Assembly (NCBI RefSeq): GCF_026625725.1
Contig: NZ_CP113060.1
Coordinates: 2,548,001 to 2,612,000 of the forward strand
Length of the DNA: 64,000 bases
Direction: 5' to 3'
DNA from: Pseudomonas sp. SL4(2022)
Lineage (GTDB): Bacteria > Pseudomonadota > Gammaproteobacteria > Pseudomonadales > Pseudomonadaceae
Position 1 is the first letter of the stretch. Each line of letters begins with the position of its first letter. Positions 30,390-40,059 of the stretch are shown piece after piece. The notes beneath the pieces were generated by a model, which worked only from the letters and a program-made list of their open reading frames with translations, was not told where the DNA came from and ran no database searches. Both the position numbers and the translations under genes were made by a program.

Positions 30390-30941
30390 CTACGGCAGCG
30401 GTGCGAACGGCGAGGTAAGGGTATCGGCGTTCTGCAACTCCAGCAGGTAGTTGCGGAAGATCTGCCCGAGCACCTGGCTGGCGATTTCCAGCTCATCGCG
30501 GGGCATCTGCGCGGCGATCAGGTCGGCGCTGTCCATGGCTTCGTCCGAGCCGTTCACCGCCGCCATCTTCAGTACGATATAAGCCTGCACGGCGTTTGCC
30601 GGTACGCCTTCGCCACGGAAGAACATCATGCCCAGGCGGTACTGCGATTGCGCATGGCCCTGCAACGAGGCCTGCTCGAACCATTTCAGCGCCTGGCTGA
30701 GATCACGTTCGATGCGCTTGCCGTCGTAGTAGAACTCGCCCAGTTCGAACTCTGCTTGAAGATCGCCATTGCTCGCTGCTTGTTGGCAGGCCTCAAGGGC
30801 GGCGGGCAGTTCTTCGGGGGCGGTGTTGAGTGAGCAGCTGCCAAGCGCGGGGATCAGCAAGGAGTTACCGCTCGCCGAGGCGAGCAGTGGCAGCAGGAGC
30901 AACAGGCAGCCCAGGGACAGGGTGCGGCCGGTGCGTTTCAT
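30390..30941 (-). CDS. Secreted Sel1-like repeat protein
   Basis: ATG 30941 gives MKRTGRTLSLG and a signal peptide ending LLASASG, then a 183-residue protein. At least two tandem 36-residue Sel1-type repeats are visible (AEFELGEFYYDGKRIERDLS and SQYRLGMMFFRGEGVPANAV), each followed by a helix. Such solenoids are protein-interaction scaffolds, probably periplasmic here. It lies tail-to-tail with the DUF1820 gene across repeat copy A. Function not known. Confidence 0.85.
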   Translation of the reverse strand: MKRTGRTLSLGCLLLLLPLLASASGNSLLIPALGSCSLNTAPEELPAALEACQQAASNGDLQAEFELGEFYYDGKRIERDLSQALKWFEQASLQGHAQSQYRLGMMFFRGEGVPANAVQAYIVLKMAAVNGSDEAMDSADLIAAQMPRDELEIASQVLGQIFRNYLLELQNADTLTSPFAPLP

Positions 30942-31044
30942 GAAAATCCGTTTACCTCGGGATGCACAACAGGCGGTGTGCCTGGCCACCGGGACGCGGC
31001 AGCCGTCACATTATGAAATAAGCAGCGACGTTCTTACAAAGTCT

Positions 31045-31689
31045 TTACCGGTTTTCTTCCGTGCGGCCATCTTTCGCGCTGGCGGGCAGACTCAGTAGCA
31101 GCCAGGCCAGCAGCGGATAGGCCGGCGTCAGCAGGGCGTGGAACAGGTCTACCCGGCGTAACGAGCCGATAAATCCATCCGTGCCCACCGCCAGGCCGGC
31201 CAGCAGAAACAACCCGACTACCGCAAGCGCCGCCGCCAGAGGCGCGCGTGCAGGCCATTGCATGGCGCCGGCGTAGAGGATCAGCAGCAGGGTCGCCAGG
31301 TTGAGCAGCAGGCGGTAATCCTCCAGCTGGTTCAGCTGCCGGAATAACTCGAAGAACGCGCACAACCCGAGCAGGATGCGCCCCCAATTGACGCGACTCC
31401 ATTGCCAGCCCCGGCCCAAGGCCAGTGCGGCGGCGCCGAGTAGCGGCAAGCCGAGAAAGCTGCTGGCCTGGCTTAGCCACAGGTGCGCGGCTTGCGCGCT
31501 GGGGTCGATGCCAAAGCGAATCACGCCAACGGTCGCAGCAGCGGTCGGTAGGAGAAACCCCAGCAGTGCGCAGAACAACGCCGGCTGATCGCTCTCGCCA
31601 TACTGCTTGCGGGCTTTGCCGATGGCGATTGCGCAGGCCAGACAGGCCAACGCCAGCACGCCATCGGAGAGTGCCGTGCTGTACTGCAT
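31045..31689 (-). CDS. Polytopic inner membrane protein of unknown function
   Basis: 214 residues with about seven hydrophobic segments and short loops. There is no catalytic motif I can name. Its ATG shares one base with the hemL stop (TGATG), so it is probably translated as the last gene of thiD-thiE-hemL. Possible roles in haem or thiamine supply are guesswork. Confidence 0.75.
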   Translation of the reverse strand: MQYSTALSDGVLALACLACAIAIGKARKQYGESDQPALFCALLGFLLPTAAATVGVIRFGIDPSAQAAHLWLSQASSFLGLPLLGAAALALGRGWQWSRVNWGRILLGLCAFFELFRQLNQLEDYRLLLNLATLLLILYAGAMQWPARAPLAAALAVVGLFLLAGLAVGTDGFIGSLRRVDLFHALLTPAYPLLAWLLLSLPASAKDGRTEENR

Positions 31690-32978
31690 CAGGCGTTCTT
31701 CAACTCGGCAAAGGCCCGCTCAGCGGCGTCCAGGGTGATGTTCAGCTCGGCATCACCATGGGCAATGGAGGTGAAACCGGCCTCGAAGGCGCTGGGCGCC
31801 AGGTACACGCCACCATCGAGCATCAGGTGGAAGAAACGCTTGAAGCGCTCGGCGTCGCTGGCCATCACGTCCTCAAAGGTGACGATGTCGTCGGCGCCGC
31901 TGAAGTACAGGCCGAACATGCCGCCCGCTTGGGTGGTGACGAACGGAATGCCGGCCGCATCGGCGCGGTCTTGCAAGCCCTGGAGCATGCGGCGGGTGTA
32001 GTCGGTCAGCTCGGCGTGGAAGCCCGGGCGTTTGATCAGGCGCAAAGTAGTCAGGCCGGCGGCCATGGCCAGCGGGTTACCCGACAGGGTGCCGGCCTGG
32101 TACACCGGGCCGAGCGGGGCGATGCAATGCATGATTTCGCGTTTGCCGCCAAAGCAGCCGACCGGCATGCCGCCACCGATAATCTTGCCGAAGGTGGTCA
32201 GGTCCGGAGTGACGCCGTAATACGCCTGGGCACCGCCGAGGGCAACGCGGAAACCGGTCATCACTTCGTCGAAAATCAGCACCACGCCGTGTTTGTCGCA
32301 CTGCTCGCGCAGGCCCTGCAGGTAGCCTGGCGCAGGCGGCACGCAGTTCATGTTGCCGGCCACCGGCTCGACGATGATGCAGGCGACGCTCGAACCGACT
32401 TCGCTGAGCATCTGCTCGACGGCCGCCAGGTCGTTGAAGGGTAGGGTCAGGGTGTGTTTGGCGAAGTCAGCCGGCACGCCGGCCGAGCTTGGCACGCCCT
32501 GGGTCAGCAGGCCGGAGCCGGCTTTCACCAGCAGGCTGTCGGAGTGGCCGTGGTAGCAGCCTTCGAATTTGATGATGTTGTCGCGGCCGGTGTAGCCACG
32601 GGCCAAGCGGATGGCGCTCATGGTCGCCTCGGTGCCGGAGCTGACCATGCGCACCATGTCCATCGACGGCACCAGGCTGCACACCAGGTCGGCCATCTCG
32701 GTTTCCATGGCGGTTGGTGCGCCGTAGGACAGGCCGTGTTGCAACTGGTTGCGCACTGCGTCGAGGACTTCTGGGTGGCTGTGGCCGAGGATCATCGGGC
32801 CCCAGGAGCCGACATAATCCACGTAGCGCTTGTCGTCTTCATCGGTGACGTAGGCGCCTTCGGCGTGCTTGAAGAACAGCGGCGTGCCGCCGACGCTTTT
32901 GAACGCGCGCACCGGTGAGTTGACGCCACCGGGGATGTGTTTTTGCGCGTTGGCGAAGAGGGTTTCGGAACGGGACAT
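31689..32978 (-). CDS. hemL: Glutamate-1-semialdehyde 2,1-aminomutase
   Basis: 429 residues. The PLP lysine sits in [17 protein letters not shown], and the fold-type I landmarks [16 protein letters not shown] and FDEVMTGFR are clear. It makes 5-aminolevulinate from glutamate-1-semialdehyde in the C5 tetrapyrrole pathway. ATG 32978 has GAGAGG seven bases upstream; a longer start at 32993 is less likely. Upstream is thiE, downstream a membrane protein gene overlapping the stop. Confidence 0.96.
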   Translation of the reverse strand: MSRSETLFANAQKHIPGGVNSPVRAFKSVGGTPLFFKHAEGAYVTDEDDKRYVDYVGSWGPMILGHSHPEVLDAVRNQLQHGLSYGAPTAMETEMADLVCSLVPSMDMVRMVSSGTEATMSAIRLARGYTGRDNIIKFEGCYHGHSDSLLVKAGSGLLTQGVPSSAGVPADFAKHTLTLPFNDLAAVEQMLSEVGSSVACIIVEPVAGNMNCVPPAPGYLQGLREQCDKHGVVLIFDEVMTGFRVALGGAQAYYGVTPDLTTFGKIIGGGMPVGCFGGKREIMHCIAPLGPVYQAGTLSGNPLAMAAGLTTLRLIKRPGFHAELTDYTRRMLQGLQDRADAAGIPFVTTQAGGMFGLYFSGADDIVTFEDVMASDAERFKRFFHLMLDGGVYLAPSAFEAGFTSIAHGDAELNITLDAAERAFAELKNA

Positions 32979-33031
32979 GGCAGGGCCTCTCAAGCGGGTG
33001 TTGGGGCGCTTCGGGCTGCCCCTGACAAGGA

Positions 33032-33658
33032 TTATTTCGGGATGAACAGGGCGCTAAAGGCGCGGGCGCGGCGTTCGACTTCGGTGGCGGAGTCAGCACC
33101 AAACAGGCCGTGCACCACGGCAACCATACTGGCGCCGTGGGCAATCAGCGCCGGGGCGTTGTCCAGCGTTACGCCGCCAATGGCGACAATCGGCAGGTTG
33201 ACCTTGGTTTTCGCCGCCGTCAGCAACTCGACATCAGCCGCCGGTGCACCGGGCTTGGTGGTGGAATTGAAGAAACGGCCGAAGGCGACATAGCTGACGC
33301 CTTCCTTGGCGGCGGCTTCGGCCAGCTCCAGCTGGGCGTGGCAGGTGCCGCCGATAATTGCTTTGCGCCCTAGCAGCGCGCGGGCGGCGGACAGCGAACC
33401 GTCGCCTTGGCCCAGATGCAGGCCTACACCCAAGCGCGCGGCCAGTTCGGCGTCGTCATTGATGATCAGGGCAGCGCCATAGCGGTTGCACAGCTCACGC
33501 AGGGCTTCGGCTTCACGCAGGCGTCGCGCGTCATCGCTGGATTTGTCGCGGTACTGCAGCAGCGTTGCACCACCCTTGAGTGCCGCCTCGACGTAGGGCA
33601 GCAGCCTGCCCTTGAGCAATTCGCTGTCGGTGATGGCATACAGGCCACGCAGTTTCAT
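33032..33658 (-). CDS. thiE: Thiamine-phosphate synthase
   Basis: ATG 33658 ([11 protein letters not shown]) gives a 208-residue TIM barrel of normal ThiE length. Motifs are [45 protein letters not shown] and PIVAIGGV. It joins hydroxymethylpyrimidine diphosphate with the thiazole phosphate. A frame extending to 33946 lies inside thiD and is not used. The gap to thiD is 25 bases. Confidence 0.95.
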   Translation of the reverse strand: MKLRGLYAITDSELLKGRLLPYVEAALKGGATLLQYRDKSSDDARRLREAEALRELCNRYGAALIINDDAELAARLGVGLHLGQGDGSLSAARALLGRKAIIGGTCHAQLELAEAAAKEGVSYVAFGRFFNSTTKPGAPAADVELLTAAKTKVNLPIVAIGGVTLDNAPALIAHGASMVAVVHGLFGADSATEVERRARAFSALFIPK

Positions 33659-33683
33659 CGGGTACTCCATCAGCGGCTTACTA

Positions 33684-34478
33684 TTAATAGAGATCCAGGG
33701 GCAGGCGACGCGGGATGTACTGACCGTGGCCCGGTTGTTCGGCGTCACGCAGGGTGCGCCAGGTGTAATCAAGGGCAAACTGCACGGCGCTGACCAATTC
33801 CTGACCCAGTGCCAGGCGACCGGCGAGGGTGCTGGCCAGGGTGCAACCGGAGCCGTGGTAGCTGCCGGGTAGGCGCTGGCAGGTAAAGGTGTGGCGGCTG
33901 CCGTCACGCGAATACAGGCGGTTGTGCACTTCGTGCTCATCGCCATGGCCGCCGGTGATCAGCAGGTGCTGGATATACGGCAGGAGCTTCTCGGCGCACT
34001 CATCCGCACTGCCGTCCGGCAGCTCGGCGAGAATGCGCGCTTCCGGCAGGTTGGGCGTGGCGATGGTCGAGACGGCAAACAGGCGCTCGCGCATGGCGTA
34101 GCCAACTTCGTCCTTGCCCAATGCGCCGCCGCCACCGGCACGCAGCACCGGGTCACAGACCAGCGGAATACCTGGCAGGCGCTGCATGATTTCCAGTACG
34201 GTTTCGACCATCTCAACCGAGCCGAGCATGCCCAGCTTTACCGCTTCGATCGGCAGGTCATTGATCACCGCATTGGCCTGGGCCAAGACCCAGTCGCGGT
34301 CGAGCACGCGGAAGTCGGAAACGTTGACGGTGTCCTGCACGGTCAGCGCGGTCACGGTAGGGGCAGCGTGACAGCCTTGGGCGAGCAGGGCTTCGATATC
34401 GGCTTGCAGCCCGGCACCCCCACTGGGGTCATGACCGGACAGGCACAGCACTACGGGGCGAGAGGTAGGCGTTTTCAT
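33684..34478 (-). CDS. thiD: Hydroxymethylpyrimidine kinase / phosphomethylpyrimidine kinase
   Basis: 264 residues from ATG 34478. The ribokinase-fold signature [19 protein letters not shown] is near the N-terminus, [15 protein letters not shown] is mid-protein, and the anion hole [17 protein letters not shown] lies near the C-terminus. It phosphorylates HMP twice in thiamine synthesis. It is the first gene of the thiD-thiE-hemL run. No TPP riboswitch (THI box) is visible upstream. Confidence 0.95.
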   Translation of the reverse strand: MKTPTSRPVVLCLSGHDPSGGAGLQADIEALLAQGCHAAPTVTALTVQDTVNVSDFRVLDRDWVLAQANAVINDLPIEAVKLGMLGSVEMVETVLEIMQRLPGIPLVCDPVLRAGGGGALGKDEVGYAMRERLFAVSTIATPNLPEARILAELPDGSADECAEKLLPYIQHLLITGGHGDEHEVHNRLYSRDGSRHTFTCQRLPGSYHGSGCTLASTLAGRLALGQELVSAVQFALDYTWRTLRDAEQPGHGQYIPRRLPLDLY

Positions 34479-34700
34479 GGTGCGCGAGCTTACCACCAAA
34501 CCAGGCTTTGCAGACCCCGACGCGACATCAAAGCGCTAGGGCGGTGATTGCCGGCGGGCGCTTGTGCTGTTGAAAAAGTCTCAGTGTCTGTCGGGTGATC
34601 GGAGTCTCAGGCGCAAATGCCTATGCTAGAGTTCCTACCTTCTTAAAACATCGTTCCAGCAGCCGGTCACGGCACGGCTGGCCAACCCTGGCTGAGCGGC

Positions 34701-37082
34701 ATGCATTACATCTTTTTGTGTTTCTTCTTGCTGGTACCAGGGTTGGCCGGTGCATTGGTTTTTGATGAGCATACCCGCAGCCTGCCGCTCGGTACGGCGA
34801 TGGCGGTGTTCGAAGATGTGCGAGGCGATGCGAGCATTGACGACATCACCTCGCCCGCTCTGCAGGGCAGCTTTCGCCAGCATGACAAAGGTGTACTGAA
34901 TGCCGGTTATTCGCGCTCGGTGTTCTGGCTGAGGCTGGATCTTGAGTACCGCCCCCAGCAAGGCAGCGTCACTCAGCCCTGGCTGCTGGAGTTGGCTTAC
35001 CCGCCGCTCGACCATGTGCAGCTGTACCTGCCTGATGCGGCAGGCCGTTATCACTTGCGTCAGCACACCGGCGATGCCCTGCCGTTTTCCAGCCGCGAGA
35101 TCAAACAGCACAACTACCTGTTCGAACTGCAACTGCCAGCAGGGCAGCCGCAGCGTGTCTTTCTGCGTCTGGAAAGCCAGGGCTCGATCCAGGCGCCGCT
35201 GACCCTCTGGGCGCCCAACGCCTACCTGGAAGAACAGCCAGCGCGTATCTATGTGCTGGGCATCATCTATGGCGTGCTGCTGGTGATGCTGATCTACAAC
35301 CTGTTTATCTTTCTCAGCGTACGCGACACCAGCTACCTGTATTACATCCTGTATATCGCCTCGTTTGGCTTCTACCAGCTGTCGGTCAACGGTGCGGCGA
35401 TCGAGTATTTCTGGCCCAACAGCCCCTGGTGGGCGAACGCCGCCACGCCGTTTCTGATTGGTGCGGCCGCGTTGTTTGGTTGCCAGTTCGCCCGCAGTTT
35501 TCTGCATACCGCCGAGCACAGCCCTTGGGTCGACCGCGCCTTGTTGCTGATGATGGGGTCTGGTGTGTTGGTGATGACCCTGGCGCTGACGGCCAGTTAT
35601 GCCTTGTCATTGCGTTTGGCCACCTACCTGGCGCTGGGCTTTACCGTGGTGATCTTCAGTGCCGGCATCCTTGCCTGGATGCGCGGCATGCGCGTGGCGC
35701 GTTACTTCATCATTGCCTGGACCGCCTTTCTGGCCGGAGGGGTGATCAACACCCTGATGGTACTGGGCTACCTGCCGAACATGTTTCTCACCATGTACGC
35801 CAGCCAGATTGGCTCGGCGCTTGAGGTCGGTCTGCTCTCACTGGCCCTGGCCGACCGCATCAATGCGATGAAGGAGGAGCGCACGCGCATCCTCCAGGAG
35901 GCCGGGCTCAAGCTTGAAGCCTTCAACCAGGAACTGGCCAACAGCAACCGCCTCAAGGATGAGTTCCTCGCCACCGTCACCCACGAGTTGCGCACGCCGA
36001 TGAACGGGGTGATTGGTTCGCTGGAGTTGATGCAGATGCTGGAGATCGACGGTGAGCTGGCGCATTACCAACGCACCGCTGCGAGCTCGGCCCGCGACAT
36101 GATGCGTATGGTCAATGACATCCTCGCCCTCACCGAATTGCAGGCCGGGCGTTTGTACCCACGCCGTGAGCCGTTCAGCCTGCGCGGCCTGTTTGACAGC
36201 CTGCGTGCGCAGTACGCGCCGCGCGCTGAAGAGAAGGGCCTGCGCTTTGTCCTGGAGCTGGATGACAGCTTGCCCGACACCCTTGAAGGCGACGCCAGCA
36301 AAGTGCTGCAGGCACTTAATTGTCTGCTGGATAACGCCATCAAGTTCACGCCGCACGGTGAGGTGCGGGTGCGCGTCTCGCGGCGCGGGGTGGCCAACGA
36401 GAGCCTGCCATTGCGTATCGAGGTGATCGACACCGGTGTCGGCTTCAGCGTGCCGGCCGAGGGTAAGCTCTATCAACGTTTCCAGCAGCTCGATGGCTCG
36501 ATGACCCGCGAATATGGCGGTCTGGGTATCGGCCTGGCGATCTGCCGGCAGCTGGTTGATCTGCTTGGTGGCGATCTCACTCATGAGTCGCATCCGGGGC
36601 AGGGCAGCTGCTTCCGCCTGGATCTGCCGCTGGCTTTGCCGGTCCAGGTGGCTGCTCCGGCACCGCGGCCACCACGGAGTAAGGGCCTGGCGCTGCGGCA
36701 GCCGGAGCAATGTACGGTACTGATCGTCGAAGACAACGCGATCAACCAACTGGTAACTCGCGGCATGCTGCTCAAGCTCGGTTATCAGGTGCGCACTGCC
36801 GATAATGGTGCTGAGGCCCTTGAGGTGCTGCGTAACGAAACCATTGACGCGGTGCTGCTGGATTGCCAGATGCCGGTGATGGACGGTTTTGCCACCTGTC
36901 GGGCGCTGCGCAACCTGCCCGGCTGCCAGTTGCTGCCGGTGTTGGCGATTACCGCCCACAGCCACAGCGGCGACCGCGAACGCTGCCTGGCTGCTGGCAT
37001 GAGCGATTACCTGGCCAAGCCGGTGAAGTTCGAGCAGTTGCGCAGCCTGCTGCATGACTGGGTGCTCTGCCGCGAGGCCTGA
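34701..37082 (+). CDS. ladS: Hybrid sensor histidine kinase LadS-like
   Basis: 793 residues, close to P. aeruginosa LadS. A signal peptide (to about residue 20) is followed by a periplasmic 7TMR-DISMED2 beta-sandwich (about 25-170) and seven membrane helices (about 180-385). The histidine kinase has the H-box FLATVTHELRTPMNG, an N-box with LDNAIKF, and GLGIGLAICRQLV. The C-terminal receiver (about 665-790) has the acceptor Asp in VLLDCQMPVMDGF. There is no HPt domain. LadS feeds the GacS/GacA-Rsm switch between motile and biofilm or chronic modes. The thiD neighbour and the tetR-acyl-CoA dehydrogenase genes downstream match the P. aeruginosa order. Confidence 0.92.
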   Translation: MHYIFLCFFLLVPGLAGALVFDEHTRSLPLGTAMAVFEDVRGDASIDDITSPALQGSFRQHDKGVLNAGYSRSVFWLRLDLEYRPQQGSVTQPWLLELAYPPLDHVQLYLPDAAGRYHLRQHTGDALPFSSREIKQHNYLFELQLPAGQPQRVFLRLESQGSIQAPLTLWAPNAYLEEQPARIYVLGIIYGVLLVMLIYNLFIFLSVRDTSYLYYILYIASFGFYQLSVNGAAIEYFWPNSPWWANAATPFLIGAAALFGCQFARSFLHTAEHSPWVDRALLLMMGSGVLVMTLALTASYALSLRLATYLALGFTVVIFSAGILAWMRGMRVARYFIIAWTAFLAGGVINTLMVLGYLPNMFLTMYASQIGSALEVGLLSLALADRINAMKEERTRILQEAGLKLEAFNQELANSNRLKDEFLATVTHELRTPMNGVIGSLELMQMLEIDGELAHYQRTAASSARDMMRMVNDILALTELQAGRLYPRREPFSLRGLFDSLRAQYAPRAEEKGLRFVLELDDSLPDTLEGDASKVLQALNCLLDNAIKFTPHGEVRVRVSRRGVANESLPLRIEVIDTGVGFSVPAEGKLYQRFQQLDGSMTREYGGLGIGLAICRQLVDLLGGDLTHESHPGQGSCFRLDLPLALPVQVAAPAPRPPRSKGLALRQPEQCTVLIVEDNAINQLVTRGMLLKLGYQVRTADNGAEALEVLRNETIDAVLLDCQMPVMDGFATCRALRNLPGCQLLPVLAITAHSHSGDRERCLAAGMSDYLAKPVKFEQLRSLLHDWVLCREA

Positions 37083-37232
37083 TCTTGCGCTCTGCTGCGC
37101 GTCGGCCCTACTGCGTTAAAAGCAGGCTCGGATGCGAGCCCAGTCCGCTTGATTCGCTGCGCTTACCCTATGGGCCAGCCATTGGCTGTTACTAACGTAG
37201 CGCCTTGTAGGGCTCTAGCTCGCGAGGTCGTA
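37081..37232 (+). repeat. Stop-codon-proximal dispersed repeat, copy B
   Basis: Begins on the ladS stop codon. GCCCTAC (37105-37111) and GTAGGGC (37207-37213) are perfect complements, where copy D has GCCCTGC/GCAGGGC. The outermost GATCTTGCG (37081) and CGCGAGGTC (37221) also pair, allowing G-U. It shares CCGCTTGATTCGCTGCGCT and TTGGCTGTTACT with copy C. The second inner arm seen in A, C and D is missing. Confidence 0.8.
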
Positions 37233-37310
37233 AATTTATTATTGAGTTGAATGCGCCAGCAGCTGGCCAATATGCCCGCTGTTGTGCCCGGAATCGCCCT
37301 TTAGCCAAAC

Positions 37311-37354
37311 TCTGAATCCTGATTCACTTGCGCAATAGTGAATCAGGATTCAGA
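37311..37354 (+). promoter_or_regulatory. Double palindromic operator of the TetR regulator
   Basis: Two 18-base arms (37311-37328 and 37337-37354) are perfect reverse complements across an 8-base spacer. Each arm contains its own palindrome, TGAATC-NN-GATTCA. The site ends two bases before the regulator ATG, and its AGGA (37345-37348) is the only plausible ribosome binding site. This strongly suggests autorepression by the encoded TetR protein. Confidence 0.85.
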
Positions 37355-37356
37355 TC

Positions 37357-38010
37357 ATGGCTTACCGTACCACTGCACTGCGTGTCGACCGCGATCAGGC
37401 GCTGCGCGAGCGCATCATCAACGCCGCCCTGGCGCGGGTCGCCGACGGCGGCTTTGCCGCACTGACCATGCAGGCGTTGGCTGACGATGTCGGCATTGCC
37501 ACCGGTAGCCTGTACCGCCATGTGCAGAACAAGGGCGAGCTGGCGGCGGAAGTTTTTGCCGTGGCCAGTCAACGTGAGGTCGATGCCCTGGCGGCCACCG
37601 TGCGCGGGCCGGGCAGCCCGGTGCAGCGCCTGGCCGATGGGCTGGAGCGGTTTGCTGCGCGGGCTTGGGGCAGTCGCCAGTTGGCCTTCGCTTTGATTGC
37701 CGAGCCGGTGGATCCGCAGGTGGATGAACAACGCTTGTTCTACCGCGAAGCCTATGCCGATCTGTTCGTCGAATTGCTGCAGGAGGGCGTCGGTCAAGGC
37801 GTGTTCCGTGTGCAGCCAATCAACCTGGCCGCTGCCTGCCTGGTCGGCGCCATTGCCGAAGCCCTGGTCGGTCCGTTATCGCCGCCCGCCCGTGCGGCCC
37901 GCGAAGCCGGTTATCCCGCCCCCAGTCTGGCCGAAGTCAGCCAGGCCCTGATCACCTTTTGTCTACGCGCCGTGGGCGCCCCATTGCCCGAAGAGGAGCC
38001 TCAGCCATGA
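37357..38010 (+). CDS. TetR/AcrR family regulator
   Basis: 217 residues. The N-terminal helix-turn-helix region includes RIINAALARVADGGFAALTMQALADDVG followed by GSLYRHVQNKGEL, typical of TetR. The C-terminal ligand domain is helical and ends proline-rich. A large double palindrome directly precedes the ATG. Its stop overlaps the acyl-CoA dehydrogenase start (ATGA), so it probably regulates both genes. The inducer may be an acyl-CoA or fatty acid, by context only. The P. aeruginosa neighbour order is the same. Confidence 0.93.
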   Translation: MAYRTTALRVDRDQALRERIINAALARVADGGFAALTMQALADDVGIATGSLYRHVQNKGELAAEVFAVASQREVDALAATVRGPGSPVQRLADGLERFAARAWGSRQLAFALIAEPVDPQVDEQRLFYREAYADLFVELLQEGVGQGVFRVQPINLAAACLVGAIAEALVGPLSPPARAAREAGYPAPSLAEVSQALITFCLRAVGAPLPEEEPQP

Positions 38011-39659
38011 ACGCCAGTCAACACGCCGAAACCCATGAAGTGTTCAACCAGGTGCCACCGTTGGATGGTGCCAACCTGTACCGCGTTGACCTGCCGCTGC
38101 AGGAGTGGAGCAAGCGCTTCGGCGGCGGTTGGGCCGAGCAGCGCCTGGATGTGTATGGCGCGCTGGCCGGTGGTGAGCTGATGGCCGCTGGTTTTCTCGC
38201 CAACGAGAACAAGCCGGTGTTCAAGAGTCACGACCGCTATGGTCACCGTGCGGACCTGGTGGAGTTTCACCCGGCCTATCACCAGCTGATGAGCGCCGCC
38301 ATTGAACACGGCCTGCCGTCCATGCCCTGGACCGATCCGCGCGCTGGTGCCCAGGTGGCGCGCGCTGCCATGAGCTATCTGCACAGCCAGGCCGAAGCTG
38401 GCAGCGGCTGTCCGCTGACCATGACCTTCGCCAGCGTGCCGGCGCTCAAGCTGCAGGCCGATGTGGCCGAGAAGTGGTTGCCGAAAATCCTCGCCACGCA
38501 ATACGACCCGCGCAACCTGCCGATCGAGCAGAAAACCGGTGCGACCATCGGCATGGCCATGACCGAGAAGCAGGGCGGCACCGATGTGCGCGCCAACACC
38601 ACCCGTGCCTACCCGGTGGGTTTGGGTGGTCCCGGTCAAGCTTATGAACTGGTCGGCCACAAGTGGTTCTGCTCGGCGCCGATGTGCGATGCCTTCCTGA
38701 CTTTGGCGTATACCGCCAAGGGTCTGACCTGCTTTCTGCTGCCGCGCCATCGCCCGGATGGCTCGCGCAACGAGTTCTATATCCAGCGCTTGAAAAATAA
38801 GCTGGGTAACTGGTCCAACGCCTCCAGTGAGGTGGAATTCCGCGGTGCCCTGGCCTGGATGGTCGGCGAAGAAGGCCGGGGTGTGCCGACCATTATCGAA
38901 ATGGTCGCGCTGACCCGTTTCGACTGCATGATCGGCTCCAGCGCCCTGATGCGTCAGGCCCTGACCCAGGCCGCGCACCATTGTGCGCACCGCCAAGTCG
39001 GTGGCCGCGTGCTGAGCGAGCAGCCGCTGATGCAAAACGTCCTCGCCGACCTGGCCCTGGAAAGCGAAGCCGCGCTGGCGCTGACCCTGCGCATGGGCAA
39101 GGCGCTGGATAACCCGCATGACGAGCAGGAAGACAAGTTCGCCCGCCTGGTCACCGCCGTGGGCAAGTACTGGATCTGCAAGCGTGCGCCCGCCATGATC
39201 AACGAGGCTGCCGAATGCATGGGCGGCGCCGGGTATGTCGAGGACACCATCCTGCCGCGCCTGTACCGCGAAGCACCGGTCAACTCCACCTGGGAAGGTT
39301 CGGGTAACGTGCAGTGCCTGGACGTGCTGCGCGCGCTGTCTAAGGAACCGGGCGTACTCGACGCGCTGTTTGCCGAGTTGGGCAATGGCCATGGTGATGC
39401 CCGCCTCAACGCCCATATCGAAAAACTCCAGGTGGACTTCCGCGACACTGCCGACATCCAATACCGCGCCCGGCAACTGACCGAAGACGTGGCCCTGGCC
39501 CTGCAAGCCAAACTGCTGCTGGAAGCCGGCAATGCCGTGGTGAGCGATGCCTTTATCGCCAGCCGCCTGGGCGGTCAGGGTGGGCGGGTCTACGGCACTC
39601 TGCCGCGTGGGGTGAATGTCGAGGCGCTGGTGGCGCGCAGTACACCGCACCTGATCTGA
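38007..39659 (+). CDS. Acyl-CoA dehydrogenase, AidB-like
   Basis: 550 residues from ATG 38007, which overlaps the tetR TGA and has AAGAGGAG upstream. The FAD/acyl-CoA dehydrogenase signatures AMTEKQGGTDVRAN, KWFCSAPMCDAF and MGGAGYVEDTILPRLYREAPVNSTWEGSGN match the AidB / long acyl-CoA dehydrogenase branch. AidB-type proteins are linked to alkylation stress and bind DNA in E. coli. Whether this one acts as a true isovaleryl- or fatty acyl-CoA dehydrogenase is open. A 590-residue antisense frame here is not a gene. Confidence 0.93.
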   Translation: MNASQHAETHEVFNQVPPLDGANLYRVDLPLQEWSKRFGGGWAEQRLDVYGALAGGELMAAGFLANENKPVFKSHDRYGHRADLVEFHPAYHQLMSAAIEHGLPSMPWTDPRAGAQVARAAMSYLHSQAEAGSGCPLTMTFASVPALKLQADVAEKWLPKILATQYDPRNLPIEQKTGATIGMAMTEKQGGTDVRANTTRAYPVGLGGPGQAYELVGHKWFCSAPMCDAFLTLAYTAKGLTCFLLPRHRPDGSRNEFYIQRLKNKLGNWSNASSEVEFRGALAWMVGEEGRGVPTIIEMVALTRFDCMIGSSALMRQALTQAAHHCAHRQVGGRVLSEQPLMQNVLADLALESEAALALTLRMGKALDNPHDEQEDKFARLVTAVGKYWICKRAPAMINEAAECMGGAGYVEDTILPRLYREAPVNSTWEGSGNVQCLDVLRALSKEPGVLDALFAELGNGHGDARLNAHIEKLQVDFRDTADIQYRARQLTEDVALALQAKLLLEAGNAVVSDAFIASRLGGQGGRVYGTLPRGVNVEALVARSTPHLI

Positions 39660-39936
39660 GCACCGACTTGCGATCTGCTGCGTGCAGGTCCTCAGCGTTA
39701 AAAACAGACTCGGCGGCCGCGTGCGGCTAACGCGCGCCGAAGGGCGAGTGAAACGCGTAATGCTCGTGTACAAAAGTACACCCGTGTGCGAGCTCCGTCC
39801 GCTTGATTCGCTGCGCTCACCCTAAGGGCCAGCCGTTGGCTGTTACTTTGCTGCGCTGCGTTTCTTGTCTGTTTTGAGCCGCTGTTGGCTGTTGCTAACG
39901 TAACGCCTTGCAGGACTCTGGCCCACTAGATCGTAA
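39660..39936 (+). repeat. Stop-codon-proximal dispersed repeat, copy C
   Basis: Longest copy, starting at the acyl-CoA dehydrogenase stop. The inner arms AAAACAGAC (39701-39709) and GTCTGTTTT (39867-39875) are perfect. The outer arms GTCCT (39688) and AGGAC (39912) pair, with changes in both arms relative to B and D. It contains both the module shared with D (GGGCGAGTGAAACG, GTACA pairs) and the module shared with B (CCGCTTGATTCGCTGCGCT), so it is a mosaic. Confidence 0.8.
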
Positions 39937-39998
39937 GCCGGCTCTGAGGCGTTTGCTTTGCCGGTATGCGCGGACTGACTTCTTGAACGTTTCACCTT

Positions 39999-40022
39999 GA
40001 GCCCGGCCTCTGCGCCGGGCTC
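39999..40022 (+). terminator. Hairpin between repeat copy C and the riboswitch
   Basis: GAGCCCGGC and GCCGGGCTC pair around CTCTGC, followed by TGTCATTT. It may terminate transcripts coming from upstream before the riboswitch promoter. The T-run is imperfect. Confidence 0.55.
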
Positions 40023-40059
40023 TGTCATTTCTCACGGCCGCCGGGTAAGGTGGCCGCCG

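Noticed and set aside
33659..33946. N-terminal extension of thiE
   Set aside because: The extension lies inside the thiD coding region in another frame, and ThiE homologues start at MKLRGLYAI.
34479..34700. TPP riboswitch upstream of thiD
   Set aside because: I looked for THI-box motifs (CTGAGA and ACCTGATC-like) and found none.
38001..39773. 590-residue minus-strand ORF over the acyl-CoA dehydrogenase
   Set aside because: Antisense shadow of a strong sense gene, with no ribosome site and no recognisable domain.
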